Below, piece after piece: positions 1-7,078 of a stretch of 14,626 nt of DNA. The stretch covers positions 1 through 14,626 of the forward strand of contig JASHSA010000032.1 in the NCBI GenBank assembly GCA_030037035.1, in the 5' to 3' direction. Origin of the DNA: Thermoplasmata archaeon (lineage in GTDB: Archaea; Thermoplasmatota; Thermoplasmata; Lutacidiplasmatales; UBA184). Under the pieces are notes generated by a model. The model saw nothing but the letters and a program-made list of their open reading frames with translations, was not told the origin of the DNA and searched no databases. A program made the position numbers and the translations under genes. How positions within the stretch are numbered: position 1 is the first letter of the stretch; each line of letters begins with the position of its first letter.

Positions 1-222
1 GACCGGCCGCAGCCGGCGGGCGAACGCGACGGCGGGAACGGCGGGCGCCAGCCCCCCCGCGACGAGCCGCGCGAGCTCGGCGAGGACGGCCGTCGGCACC
101 ACGAGCTCGGCGCCGGGGACCAATCGGGCGACCTCGCGCTCGAGCGGGAGCCCCTCGCGGAACGGCAGCAGGAGCGCGTTGGTGTCGAGGAGGACGACCG
201 GGCGCTGCCGGCGGGGGGCCGT
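1..222 (-). CDS. PIN-domain nuclease, N-terminal part (runs off the left edge)
   Basis: On the minus strand the frame reads RQRPVVLLDTNALLLPF from about position 213 to 166, followed by an acidic/hydrophobic stretch with VPTAVLAEL, and stays open to base 1. VVLLDTN is the first acidic strand of a PIN domain (the Asp is a metal ligand), and VPTAVLAEL carries the second conserved acid. The spacing resembles archaeal FCF1/UPF0129-type PIN proteins, which are metal-dependent RNases of rRNA processing, but VapC-type toxins share the fold. The gene follows the acyl-CoA synthetase stop (224-226) on the same strand, so co-transcription is likely. Oddity: no ATG, GTG or TTG lies in this frame ahead of the LDTN motif. 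An ACG at 222-220, just after the upstream stop, sits where the start would be expected, so the start shown is provisional. The family call is fairly safe; the specific role is not. Confidence 0.6.
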
Positions 223-223
223 G

Positions 224-1816
224 CTAGGGGGCGCGGACGACGATGCCGAGCCGCTCTCGGTCGTGCTCCTCGCCTCCCTTGCGCTGGCGCAGGAGATAGC
301 GCTGCGACTTCTGGTTCGCGGTCTTCGGGATCTCGTCGACGAACTCGAGGAACCTCGGGACCATGAAGAACGGCAGCTCGTGGACGCAGAACTCGAACAG
401 CGCCTTCGGCTCGAGCGTCGCCCCCGGCTTCAGCTGGACGTATGCCTTGACGTCCTCCTCCCCCAGCGGCGACGGCACGCCGACGACGACCGACTCGAAG
501 ACCGCCGGGTGGCGGTTGAGGACCGACTCGACGTCGTATGGCGCGAGGTTCTCGCCGCGCCGGCGGATGATGTCCTTCTTGCGGTCGACGAAGTAGTAGT
601 AGCCGTCCTCGTCGCGCGTCACCGTGTCGCCGGTGTGGAACCAGAGGTTGCGCCAGGCCTCGACCGTCTTCTCCGGCTGGTGGAGGTAGCCGAGGAACAT
701 CGTGAACGGGGTCCGGGGCCGCACGACCAGCTCGCCGCGCGTGTTCGGCCCGACCGGGCGGTCGTCGTCGTCGACGACGTCCGCCTCGACGAACCCGAGC
801 GGCGTGCCGATCGAGCCGGTCCGCACCGCGTTCGGCGGGTTCATGAGCGTCGTGCAGCCGCACTCGGTCATCCCGTAGAGCTCCACGATCGACAGGCCGA
901 AGCGCCGCTCGAACTCCGGCCAGATCGCGCGGGTCGTCCCCGCGGTCAGCGCGGTCCGCACCCGGTGGCTCCGGTCGGTCGGCTTCTCGGGCTGCTTGAA
1001 CAGGATGTTGATCATCGAGACCAGCAGCGAGACGTGCGTCGCGCCGACCGCGGAGGCGGCCTCCCAGTACGAGCTCGCGTGGAACCGCTCGTCGAACGCC
1101 GCCTCGAGGTCGTTGAGCAGCGCCACCAGGGTCGTCATCTCCTGGGCGTTGCAGTGGAACAGCGGCAAGCCGGTGAACAGGACGCTCGTCGGCTCGAGGC
1201 GGCTCCGCAGCGCGATTTCGCAGGGGGTCGTGATCTGCTTGCGGTGGGGGATGATCGCCCCCTTCGGAGGACCGGTCGTGCCGCTCGTGTACATCACGGA
1301 GACCGGCTCCATCGGCAGCGGCGGAGCGAGCGGCTCCGGTCCCGGCTCCGCCGGCAGCTCCGAGAACGGCCGGGCCCCCGCCGGCGGGGTGTCGGCGGCC
1401 CCGGGGGGATCGACGACGAACTCGGCGGGGATGCCGAGCGCCGCGCGGAGCGGCGCGTACGCCGGCCAGAGCCGTCGGTCGACCACGATCGCGCGGGGGG
1501 TGCTGTCGGCGAGCTCGTAGCGGAGGAGCTCTCCCTTCAGCCCCGTGTTGAGCGGCACGAGCGCCGCGCGGGCCTTGGCGGCGCCGAACCACAGCAGCGG
1601 GAACTCCGGTGTGTTGAACAGGAGCGCGGCGACCCGCTCGCCGGGCCGCACCCCCGAGGCGAGGAGACCGGAGGCGACCCTCTCCGTCTCGCGGTCGAGC
1701 CCGTCGTAGGAGAGCGTGCGGGAGCCGAAGCGCAACGCGGTCCGGGAGCCGTTCTTGGCGGCCTTGCGGCGCACGAGCGTCGCGAGGTCGTCGTACGCCT
1801 CGCCGGGCTCGAGCAT
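224..1816 (-). CDS. AMP-forming acyl-CoA synthetase/ligase (CaiC-like)
   Basis: A 530-residue member of the ANL adenylating superfamily. It should activate a carboxylic acid with ATP to an acyl-AMP and transfer it to coenzyme A in the cytoplasm. All core motifs are present: the phosphate-binding loop TSGTTGPPKG (177-186), YGMTE (314-318), TGD (395-397), DRKKD (411-415), RRRGENL at the hinge (418-424) and a C-terminal PKTANQK with the catalytic lysine near 503. RRRGEN at the hinge is typical of crotonobetaine/carnitine-CoA ligase-like enzymes, so a small or medium acyl substrate is plausible, but the substrate cannot be read from sequence. The length is normal for the family. The ATG at 1816 starts right at the conserved N-terminal domain. 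A TATA-like TTAT (1841-1844) lies about 26 bases upstream, which suggests a leaderless mRNA. It is divergent from the Nudix gene and precedes the PIN-domain gene. Confidence 0.93.
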   Translation of the reverse strand: MLEPGEAYDDLATLVRRKAAKNGSRTALRFGSRTLSYDGLDRETERVASGLLASGVRPGERVAALLFNTPEFPLLWFGAAKARAALVPLNTGLKGELLRYELADSTPRAIVVDRRLWPAYAPLRAALGIPAEFVVDPPGAADTPPAGARPFSELPAEPGPEPLAPPLPMEPVSVMYTSGTTGPPKGAIIPHRKQITTPCEIALRSRLEPTSVLFTGLPLFHCNAQEMTTLVALLNDLEAAFDERFHASSYWEAASAVGATHVSLLVSMINILFKQPEKPTDRSHRVRTALTAGTTRAIWPEFERRFGLSIVELYGMTECGCTTLMNPPNAVRTGSIGTPLGFVEADVVDDDDRPVGPNTRGELVVRPRTPFTMFLGYLHQPEKTVEAWRNLWFHTGDTVTRDEDGYYYFVDRKKDIIRRRGENLAPYDVESVLNRHPAVFESVVVGVPSPLGEEDVKAYVQLKPGATLEPKALFEFCVHELPFFMVPRFLEFVDEIPKTANQKSQRYLLRQRKGGEEHDRERLGIVVRAP

Positions 1817-1837
1817 CTCGGGGCGGAGGGGGCGCCC

Positions 1838-1846
1838 GCCATAACG
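1838..1846 (-). promoter_or_regulatory. TATA-like element for the acyl-CoA synthetase
   Basis: On the minus strand CCGTTATGG contains TTAT centred near 1842, about 26 bases ahead of the ATG at 1816. That is the distance expected from an archaeal TATA box to the transcription start, so the mRNA would begin at or next to the start codon. The match is short and unproven. Confidence 0.35.
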
Positions 1847-1908
1847 GTTCGCGGGCGGAGAGCCGGGGGGTCCGAAGCGCTCATGGAGGTCGGCACCTCG
1901 CGGGAGCG

Positions 1909-2361
1909 ATGGGCGGGGGGCGCAGCGAGCCGTACCGTCCCGGCGCGCCGATCGTGGCGGAGCTTGCGGCCGGGGCAGTCGTCTACCGCGGAGACCAGCT
2001 CCTGCTCCTGCACGAGGAAGCCGAGGACCGCTGGTGCCTCCCCAAGGGTCACGTCGACCCGGGGGAGTCGCTCGAACAGGCGGCCCTGCGGGAGGTCCGC
2101 GAGGAGACGGGCCTAATCGACGTGCGGCTCGGCCGGGAGCTCGGGGAGGTCAGCTATCGGTTCTACTCGCCGTCGAAAGAGCGCAACGTCCACAAGACCG
2201 GGGTCTACTTCCTCGGCACGAGCGACGACGGCGAGGTACGTACCGAACGGATCTTCGACGCGTTCGCGTGGGTCGGCCCCGACCGCGCGGAGGAGCTGGT
2301 ACGCTTCGAGAGCGACCGCGAGGTCCTCCGCAGGGCGCGGCTCCGCTCCTCCGATCGGTGA
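1909..2361 (+). CDS. Nudix hydrolase (Ap4A hydrolase/MutT-like)
   Basis: A 150-residue protein with a complete Nudix box: G47, E53, then REVREETGL at 61-69, matching GX5EX7REUXEEXGU. The glutamates of REVREE coordinate Mg2+ or Mn2+ for hydrolysis of a nucleoside diphosphate linked to another moiety. LPKGHVDPGES and a TGVYFLG-type strand after the box resemble bis(5'-nucleosyl)-tetraphosphatase or MutT-like enzymes that clean up dinucleoside polyphosphates or damaged nucleotides; the real substrate is not determined. The ATG at 1909 has a weak GGGAG just upstream. A GTG at 1954 lies in frame just before the first strand (AAGAVVYRGDQLLLL), so the first 15 residues may not be translated. The gene is divergent from the acyl-CoA synthetase and convergent with the surface protein at 2455-3852, with a strong hairpin between them. 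Confidence 0.92.
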   Translation: MGGGRSEPYRPGAPIVAELAAGAVVYRGDQLLLLHEEAEDRWCLPKGHVDPGESLEQAALREVREETGLIDVRLGRELGEVSYRFYSPSKERNVHKTGVYFLGTSDDGEVRTERIFDAFAWVGPDRAEELVRFESDREVLRRARLRSSDR

Positions 2362-2406
2362 GCCTTCGCGACCTCGGTACTTCCGAAGAACATCGAAAGG
2401 GTTGTT

Positions 2407-2432
2407 GCGGCGGGCCGGGGGAGGCCCGCCGC
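2407..2432. terminator. Perfect 10-bp inverted repeat between convergent genes
   Basis: GCGGCGGGCC (2407-2416) and GGCCCGCCGC (2423-2432) form perfect arms around a six-base loop. The hairpin lies between the Nudix stop (2361) and the stop of the opposing surface-protein gene (2455), so it could act on both strands. There is no adjacent T tract, so it may be a processing or pausing structure and not a classic archaeal oligo-T terminator. Confidence 0.55.
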
Positions 2433-2454
2433 GGGTCCGGTGCGCTCGTTGCGT

Positions 2455-3852
2455 TCAGGCGAACGGGCTCACCGGGCCGTTCAGAGGTACGACCCCCGTG
2501 GGGGGGGTCGGCGGCATCGGGGTGGGGGGTGCCCGAGCGCCCAGGGGCACGTCCGCGGTACTCCGCGTCGGCCGGCCGCCGCGTCCACGGCGTCCGACGA
2601 CCAGCGCGACGGCCACGACCGCCGCCGCGCCCGCGATCGCGAACGCGACGAACAGTCCGCCGAGCGACGCCGGCACGGCGGCGCACCCGCGGCCGTACTG
2701 CAGGCAGCTCGCCTGGCTTCGCGCCGCCGACGTGCTCATCGGCTGCGCCCAGACGGTCGCGCCGGGGTCGGGCGCCGCGGCGGGCGCCGCGTCCGCCGAG
2801 ACGGCGACCGCCGCGCCGTACGGCGCCGGCGCTCCCGTCGTGAAGTTCCCCGCGGTCATCGAGCGGGCGTCGACCCGGGCGCCGGCGTTGAGGAAGACGT
2901 ACTCCTGCGCTCCGGCGGTCGAGCTGAGGCCGGTCATCCCGAGGTCGTGCGCGGCCCCTCCGAAGAGGTCGAACGAGCGCGGCACCAGCAGGACGCCCGC
3001 GTAGAGGTCGAACGGCCCGCTCAGGGTGAGCCCGACGGCGGTCCTCGGACGGTGGTCGTTCCAGCCCCCGTACGGGTGGCCGACGTGCCCGACGAGCATG
3101 ACCTCGGTCGTCGCCGACCAGTTGCCGGCGATCGTGCCGTGGCGGCTCTCGCTCGTGCCGTTCCAGCCGTGGTCGACCCAGCTCCAGCCGAGGTCCCACG
3201 TGGCGTTGCCGGCCGCGCTCGCCGAGGCGGTCCAGCCGGTGATGTTCGTCAGGTTCAGCGGGATCAGCCCGAGGGCGGGCGTCATCGTGACGTGCGCCGA
3301 GGCGGACCCGGAGGCGTTCAGGTAGTCGCTCAACGAGTGGTTGGCGGCCGTGCCGACGAGCGACGCCGCGACCGTGACGTCGGCGTGCAGCGACGCGTTC
3401 AGCAGGCCGAGCGCCCCGACGACGGCTCCGGTCTGGTCCGTCACGTTCGCCCGGTTCGTGAGGTTCGCGGTCGCGAGGTCGTCCTCGGCGAGCTTGAACT
3501 GGTACGTCCAGCTCGCCACCGGCCCGGAGTACGTCTCCGAGACCGTGACGACGACCGTTCGGTTCGCGGTGAGCTCGGTCGTGTTCGCGCTCGTGTTCGT
3601 CTCGTTGTAGATCACGTCGAGGCCCGCGGTGGCGTCCAGCGCGTAGTGGATGTGGCCGACGCTCTCTCCGAAGGTGCCGGTCGCTTCGCCGCCGTAGGCC
3701 CAGCTGCTCGAGTCGCCGTGCACCGAGCTCGCGCCCGTGCCGACCGACGCCGCGCTCGCCGAGGAGGCGAGCACGGGGACGATCGCCAGGGCGACGAGGG
3801 TGGCGACGGCGAGCGAGGCGAGCCTCGATTTCGGTCGTCCGTTCGTCTCCAT
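2455..3852 (-). CDS. Cell-surface glycoprotein-like protein, single C-terminal membrane anchor
   Basis: A 465-residue protein of no recognised family. From N to C: a basic start then a hydrophobic signal segment (about 10-34, ending SSASA-A); a long Ala/Thr/Asn-rich domain with many Asn-X-Ser/Thr sequons, expected outside the membrane and probably glycosylated; a cysteine pair CLQYGRGC just before the anchor; a transmembrane helix (about 394-419); and a basic RRGRGG stop-transfer followed by a Pro-rich tail of about 46 residues with PPTPMPPTPPT. The ATG at 3852 is preceded by GGAAGGA, a Shine-Dalgarno-like site, and directly precedes the signal sequence. The frame stays open far upstream, but that extension is antisense-type noise over the neighbouring gene. 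It lies downstream of the M29-like gene with its own likely promoter. Function is unknown; an S-layer-associated or sensory role is possible. Confidence 0.85.
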   Translation of the reverse strand: METNGRPKSRLASLAVATLVALAIVPVLASSASAASVGTGASSVHGDSSSWAYGGEATGTFGESVGHIHYALDATAGLDVIYNETNTSANTTELTANRTVVVTVSETYSGPVASWTYQFKLAEDDLATANLTNRANVTDQTGAVVGALGLLNASLHADVTVAASLVGTAANHSLSDYLNASGSASAHVTMTPALGLIPLNLTNITGWTASASAAGNATWDLGWSWVDHGWNGTSESRHGTIAGNWSATTEVMLVGHVGHPYGGWNDHRPRTAVGLTLSGPFDLYAGVLLVPRSFDLFGGAAHDLGMTGLSSTAGAQEYVFLNAGARVDARSMTAGNFTTGAPAPYGAAVAVSADAAPAAAPDPGATVWAQPMSTSAARSQASCLQYGRGCAAVPASLGGLFVAFAIAGAAAVVAVALVVGRRGRGGRPTRSTADVPLGARAPPTPMPPTPPTGVVPLNGPVSPFA

Positions 3853-3860
3853 CGTTCCTT

Positions 3861-3881
3861 CCGACGGGCGCTTCCCGTCGG
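3861..3881 (-). promoter_or_regulatory. Inverted repeat in the 5' leader abutting the ribosome site
   Basis: CCGACGGG (3861-3868) and CCCGTCGG (3874-3881) are perfect 8-bp arms around five bases. On the minus strand the arm nearest the gene overlaps the first GG of GGAAGGA, the probable ribosome-binding site of the surface protein starting at 3852. If transcription starts near 3880, the hairpin would form the very 5' end of the mRNA. Confidence 0.5.
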
Positions 3882-3901
3882 GGGGGTTTTCCCGCCGATG
3901 C

Positions 3902-3910
3902 GGGATAAGG
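3902..3910 (-). promoter_or_regulatory. TATA-like element for the surface-protein gene
   Basis: On the minus strand CCTTATCCC (centre about 3906) is the most AT-rich element in the 118-bp gap upstream of the surface-protein gene. It predicts a transcription start near 3880 and a leader of about 28 bases. Confidence 0.4.
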
Positions 3911-3971
3911 AGATGTTCCGCGCGACCCCAGCCGGCTTTGGACGGTATGCTACGGTGTAGCAGCCGCCTCG

Positions 3972-5084
3972 TCAGAGGAGGAGGCGTCCCCCCCGTGCCA
4001 GCCGCCGCCCGTCGACCGAGAGCTCGGCCCCCGCGATGGTGAGGTAGGAGAGGAACGACACGGAGTTCGTCCCCCCGAAACTGGCGTTGCGCCCGATCCC
4101 GACCGTCACCGCCCCGACCGCGGCCTCCTCGAGCATCGGCAGCCCCTCGAGACCGCTGTCGAGCCCGAGCTCGACGAACGACGGGCGATCGCGACCCGCG
4201 CCGGCCGAGGCGTACGCCGCGCGGAACTGCCGACCCCCTCGGCCGAACGAGCTGCGCGCGAGGCGCCCGTCGCGGAAGACGAACCGCCCGTCCTCGAGCG
4301 GCGCGTCGTACGACGTCGTGTTCGGACGGTTGGCGACGAACGTCCCGTCGGCGGTGCTCTCGTCGACCGCGACGTAGACCGAGCCGTCGGGCACGCTCGC
4401 CATCGCGCCGAACGGGGTCTTCCGTCCTTCGGGCGTGATCTCCCCGATCGAGACGGTCGGCGTGCGGCCCGCGAGCGCGAGGGTGAGGTCGGTGCCGTTC
4501 GGGTGGACGATGCGCACGGAGCGGCCGCGCTCGAGGATCCTCCCGAGACGGTTCGCCGCCGGGCGCAGGCGGGCCGGGTCCCGGAGCGACGCCGCGTACA
4601 CCCCCGCGCGCCACCGTCCGAGCGGTACCCCGAAGCGCCGGGCGTTCGCCTCGGTCACGCGGGCGATCCCCATCCTCGCGCCGCGAAGGCCGGCCTTCCG
4701 CGCGGTCTCGTACCACTTGCGGTTGAACGCGACGAGCTGGTCGGCGGTACGCTCCGTCAGGCGGGCGCGACGCGCGAGGTCCTCCGGCCCCCAGAAGTAG
4801 ACGTAGGCGTCCGAAGCGCCGAGCGCTCCCCATTCATGGCCACCGGGGCTGCCAACCAGGGAGGCGCGCCCTTCGTCGACGGCGCTCCAGTACGACCCCT
4901 CGTCCTCGTAGAGGAGCAGGGGGCGGGCGCCGATCCGTCGCGCCTCGCGGACGAAGCCGGTCGCCCAGGGGAGCGAGCCGGGGTACGTCTCGATCGTAAG
5001 GTTCTCGTTCGCTCGGAGCTTCAGACGCTGGCGCAGCACGGCGCGGGCGAGCCGGTCCGTGTCGCGGACGCTCGGAAATGCCAT
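3972..5084 (-). CDS. M29 aminopeptidase-like (AmpS/AmpT) protein, apparent loss of metal ligands
   Basis: A 370-residue protein whose layout matches the M29 aminopeptidase (AmpS/aminopeptidase T) superfamily: an N-terminal AxxxLRQRLKLRANENLTIE region, a Rossmann-like N-terminal half, HPNGTDLTLALAGR (194-207), GSVYVAVDESTADGTFV (234-250) and a C-terminal GAELSVDGRRL. True M29 enzymes hold two metals with Glu, Glu, His and an HxD pair near the C-terminus. By my alignment from memory, the first Glu is replaced around VPDGSVY (231-237), E305 in VELG may remain, and the C-terminal HxD region reads SFLSYL (343-348) with no His. It may therefore be a catalytically altered homologue. The ATG at 5084 lies 22 bases after the hutU stop, so it is probably co-transcribed with hutU; longer in-frame starts would run into hutU. 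Superfamily call is good; activity is uncertain. Confidence 0.75.
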   Translation of the reverse strand: MAFPSVRDTDRLARAVLRQRLKLRANENLTIETYPGSLPWATGFVREARRIGARPLLLYEDEGSYWSAVDEGRASLVGSPGGHEWGALGASDAYVYFWGPEDLARRARLTERTADQLVAFNRKWYETARKAGLRGARMGIARVTEANARRFGVPLGRWRAGVYAASLRDPARLRPAANRLGRILERGRSVRIVHPNGTDLTLALAGRTPTVSIGEITPEGRKTPFGAMASVPDGSVYVAVDESTADGTFVANRPNTTSYDAPLEDGRFVFRDGRLARSSFGRGGRQFRAAYASAGAGRDRPSFVELGLDSGLEGLPMLEEAAVGAVTVGIGRNASFGGTNSVSFLSYLTIAGAELSVDGRRLARGGRLLL

Positions 5085-5106
5085 GGCCGCCCCAGCCGCC
5101 GCGGGG

Positions 5107-6807
5107 CTATCTCGATTTGCCGCCCGACGGGGTGGACGCACCGAGCCCCGGGACCCGGAACCGGGCGCTCGCCGCCAGGCGGATCGACGAGGCGTAGCCG
5201 GCGTCGGCGTGCCGTGCGACCCCGAGGCCAGGGTCGTTGTGAAGGACCCGCGCGATCCGGCGATCGGCGGCCTCGCTCCCGTCCGCGACGACGACCAGCC
5301 CGGCGTGCAACGAGTTGCCGATCCCGACGCCGCCGCCGTGATGGAACGACACCCAGGTCGCCCCGCTCGCGACGTTCAGCAGGGCGTTGAGCACCGGCCA
5401 GTCCGCGATCGCGTCCGAGCCGTCCGGCATCGCCTCGGTCTCGCGGTACGGGCTCGCGACGCTGCCCGCGTCGTGGTGGTCGCGCCCGATCGCGACCGGG
5501 GCGGCGAGCCGGCCGTCACGCACGAGCCCGTTGACGAGGTGGCCGAACCGTTCGCGTTCGCCGTAGCCCATGTAGCAGATGCGCGCCGGCAGCCCCTGGA
5601 AGGCGACCCGCTCCCGCGCGAGCCGGATCCACCGAACGAGGTGCTCGTTGTCGGCGAACTCGCGCTCGATCTCCCGGTCGATCGTCAGGATGTCGTTCGC
5701 CTCGCCGCTGAGCGCGACCCAGCGGAACGGGCCGCTACCGACGGCGAACAGCGGCCGAATGTACTTCGGCACGTAGCCGGGGATCTCGAAGGCGTTCGCT
5801 ACGCCGGCGTCCCTTGCCTGGGCCCGGAAGTTGTTGCCGTAGTCGAACGCCTTCGCCCCCCGGCGCTGGAGCTCCAGGACGGCGCGCGCCTCCGCGGCGA
5901 GCGAGCTGCGGACGCGGGCGAGGTAGCCGGCCGGGTCGGCGTTCCTCGCCCGCGCCGCCTCCTCGACGCTCAGTCCCGAAGGGATGTAGCCGACCCGGAG
6001 GTCGTGGGCGGCGGTCTGGTCGCTGACGACGTCGGGGACGACCCCTCGCTTCGCGAGCTCCGGATAGACATCGGCGGCGTTCGCGCGAAGGCCGACCGAG
6101 CGCGGACGGCCGGCCCGCACGCTCTCGACGACCAACGCGAGCGCCTCGTCGAGCGACCCCGCCTCGGCGTCGAGGTAGCGACGCTCGAGACGGCGCGCGA
6201 GGGCGCGGGCGTCGACGTCGACGATCAGCGCGGAGCCGCCGAGCATCGTGACGGCGAGCGGCTGGGCGCCGCCCATCTCGCCGAGTCCGCTCGAGAGCAT
6301 CCAGCGCCCGACGAGGTCCCCCTGGCCGAACTCGGCGCGCGCGAGCGCCGCGAGCGTCTCGTACGTCCCCTGCAGGATCCCCTGGGTGCCGATGTAGATC
6401 CAACTGCCGGCGGTCATCTGGCCGTACATCGTGAGCCCTCTCGCCTCGAGGTCCCAGAAGATCTCGTCCGTCGCCCAGTGCGGCACGACGTTCGCGTTCG
6501 CGATGAGCACGCGGGGGGCGTCCGGGTGCGTCGGGAAGACCCCGACCGCCTTGCCGGACTGCACGAGCAGCGTCTCGTCGTCGGCGAGCTCGCGGAGCGC
6601 CTCGACGATTCGGTCGAACGCGCTCCAGCTCCGGGCCGCCTTGCCCCGTCCGCCGTAGACGATCAGGTGCTCGGGGTCCCGGGCGACCTCGGGGTCGAGG
6701 TTGTTCGTCAGGAGCCGCAGTGCGGCTTCCTGACCCCAGCCTCGGCAGGAGCGTTCGGCGCCCCTGGGGGCCCGTACGACTCGGGCGCTCGACGTCTCGA
6801 GGACCAC
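5107..6807 (-). CDS. hutU: Urocanate hydratase (urocanase)
   Basis: It converts urocanate to 4-imidazolone-5-propionate, the second step of histidine degradation, in the cytoplasm with tightly bound NAD+. Family landmarks run the full length: LLTNNLDPEVA, IVYGGRGKAARSW, LLVQSGKAVGVFPTH, MYGQMTAGSWIYIGTQG, DQTAAHD, FDYGNN, IRPLFAVGSGPFRW, FQGLPARIC, IGRDHHDAGSVASP, SGATWVSFHHGGGVG and RHADAGY. C411 in FQGLPARICY matches the catalytic Cys410 of the Pseudomonas enzyme. I chose the GTG at 6807, giving 566 residues: it places RAPRG at residues 12-16, as in bacterial HutU, and a TATA-like TTACA lies 26 bases upstream. The ATG at 6921 would add 38 low-complexity residues and overlap the upstream gene by 59 bases. 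It is followed closely by the M29-like gene; hutH, hutI and hutG are not in the window. Confidence 0.97.
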   Translation of the reverse strand: MVLETSSARVVRAPRGAERSCRGWGQEAALRLLTNNLDPEVARDPEHLIVYGGRGKAARSWSAFDRIVEALRELADDETLLVQSGKAVGVFPTHPDAPRVLIANANVVPHWATDEIFWDLEARGLTMYGQMTAGSWIYIGTQGILQGTYETLAALARAEFGQGDLVGRWMLSSGLGEMGGAQPLAVTMLGGSALIVDVDARALARRLERRYLDAEAGSLDEALALVVESVRAGRPRSVGLRANAADVYPELAKRGVVPDVVSDQTAAHDLRVGYIPSGLSVEEAARARNADPAGYLARVRSSLAAEARAVLELQRRGAKAFDYGNNFRAQARDAGVANAFEIPGYVPKYIRPLFAVGSGPFRWVALSGEANDILTIDREIEREFADNEHLVRWIRLARERVAFQGLPARICYMGYGERERFGHLVNGLVRDGRLAAPVAIGRDHHDAGSVASPYRETEAMPDGSDAIADWPVLNALLNVASGATWVSFHHGGGVGIGNSLHAGLVVVADGSEAADRRIARVLHNDPGLGVARHADAGYASSIRLAASARFRVPGLGASTPSGGKSR

Positions 6808-6830
6808 GGCGGGGCGACCGGCTGAGGGCT

Positions 6831-6850
6831 TGTAACCCTGACCGGCCGGT
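6831..6850 (-). promoter_or_regulatory. Candidate hutU promoter with adjoining 10-bp palindrome
   Basis: On the minus strand GGTTACAAG carries TTACA at 6835-6831, 26 bases before the GTG at 6807, predicting a leaderless hutU mRNA. Immediately upstream, in the position where TFB would contact DNA, is the perfect palindrome ACCGGCCGGT (6841-6850), which could be an operator. Both are pattern-based guesses, though they support the GTG start. Confidence 0.35.
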
Positions 6851-6862
6851 ACCAAAAGGGGA

Positions 6863-7078
6863 CTACTTGGCCGCCTGGGCCGCGCGGTCCCGCGCGCGGC
6901 GGGCGACGACGCTCGCGGCAAACCCGCAGATGATTCCGCAGAGCGCGGCGACCAGCGCGAAGTAGAGCAGGCTGACGAGGAGGTCGGTGAGCCCGAGGAA
7001 CCCGAACTGCTGGACGAGGAAGACGAGGACGATCCCGAGCACGACCCCCGAGCCGGCGGCGCTCGATACCGCGCTCAC
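6863..7078 (-). CDS. Small two-helix membrane protein, translationally coupled
   Basis: A 71-residue protein with two hydrophobic segments (about 11-29 and 33-58) and a basic, Ala-rich C-terminus ARRARDRAAQAAK. Its GTG start (7078-7076) shares bases with the TGA stop of the preceding gene (7077-7075) in a GTGA overlap, the classic arrangement for translational coupling, so the two products are probably made together and may interact in the membrane. No family recognised. The stop precedes the hutU GTG by 55 bases. Glycine and Phe content of the helices (FGFLGLTD between them) is compatible with a hairpin inserted in the cytoplasmic membrane. An alternative is a subunit or chaperone of the upstream anchored protein. 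The overlap and clean hydrophobic pattern are the main support that it is real. Confidence 0.7.
   Translation of the reverse strand: MSAVSSAAGSGVVLGIVLVFLVQQFGFLGLTDLLVSLLYFALVAALCGIICGFAASVVARRARDRAAQAAK

Noticed and set aside
179..2116. Long plus-strand open frame of 645 codons
   Set aside because: Antisense to the well-supported acyl-CoA synthetase; Arg/Ala-rich with no family features, typical of GC-rich shadow frames.
3853..4833. Upstream extension of the surface-protein frame, giving 792 codons
   Set aside because: It runs in another frame of the M29-like gene; a signal sequence and a ribosome site fix the start at 3852.
6808..6921. ATG start for hutU at 6921
   Set aside because: It adds 38 low-complexity residues absent from urocanases and overlaps the membrane-peptide gene; the GTG at 6807 matches the family N-terminus.
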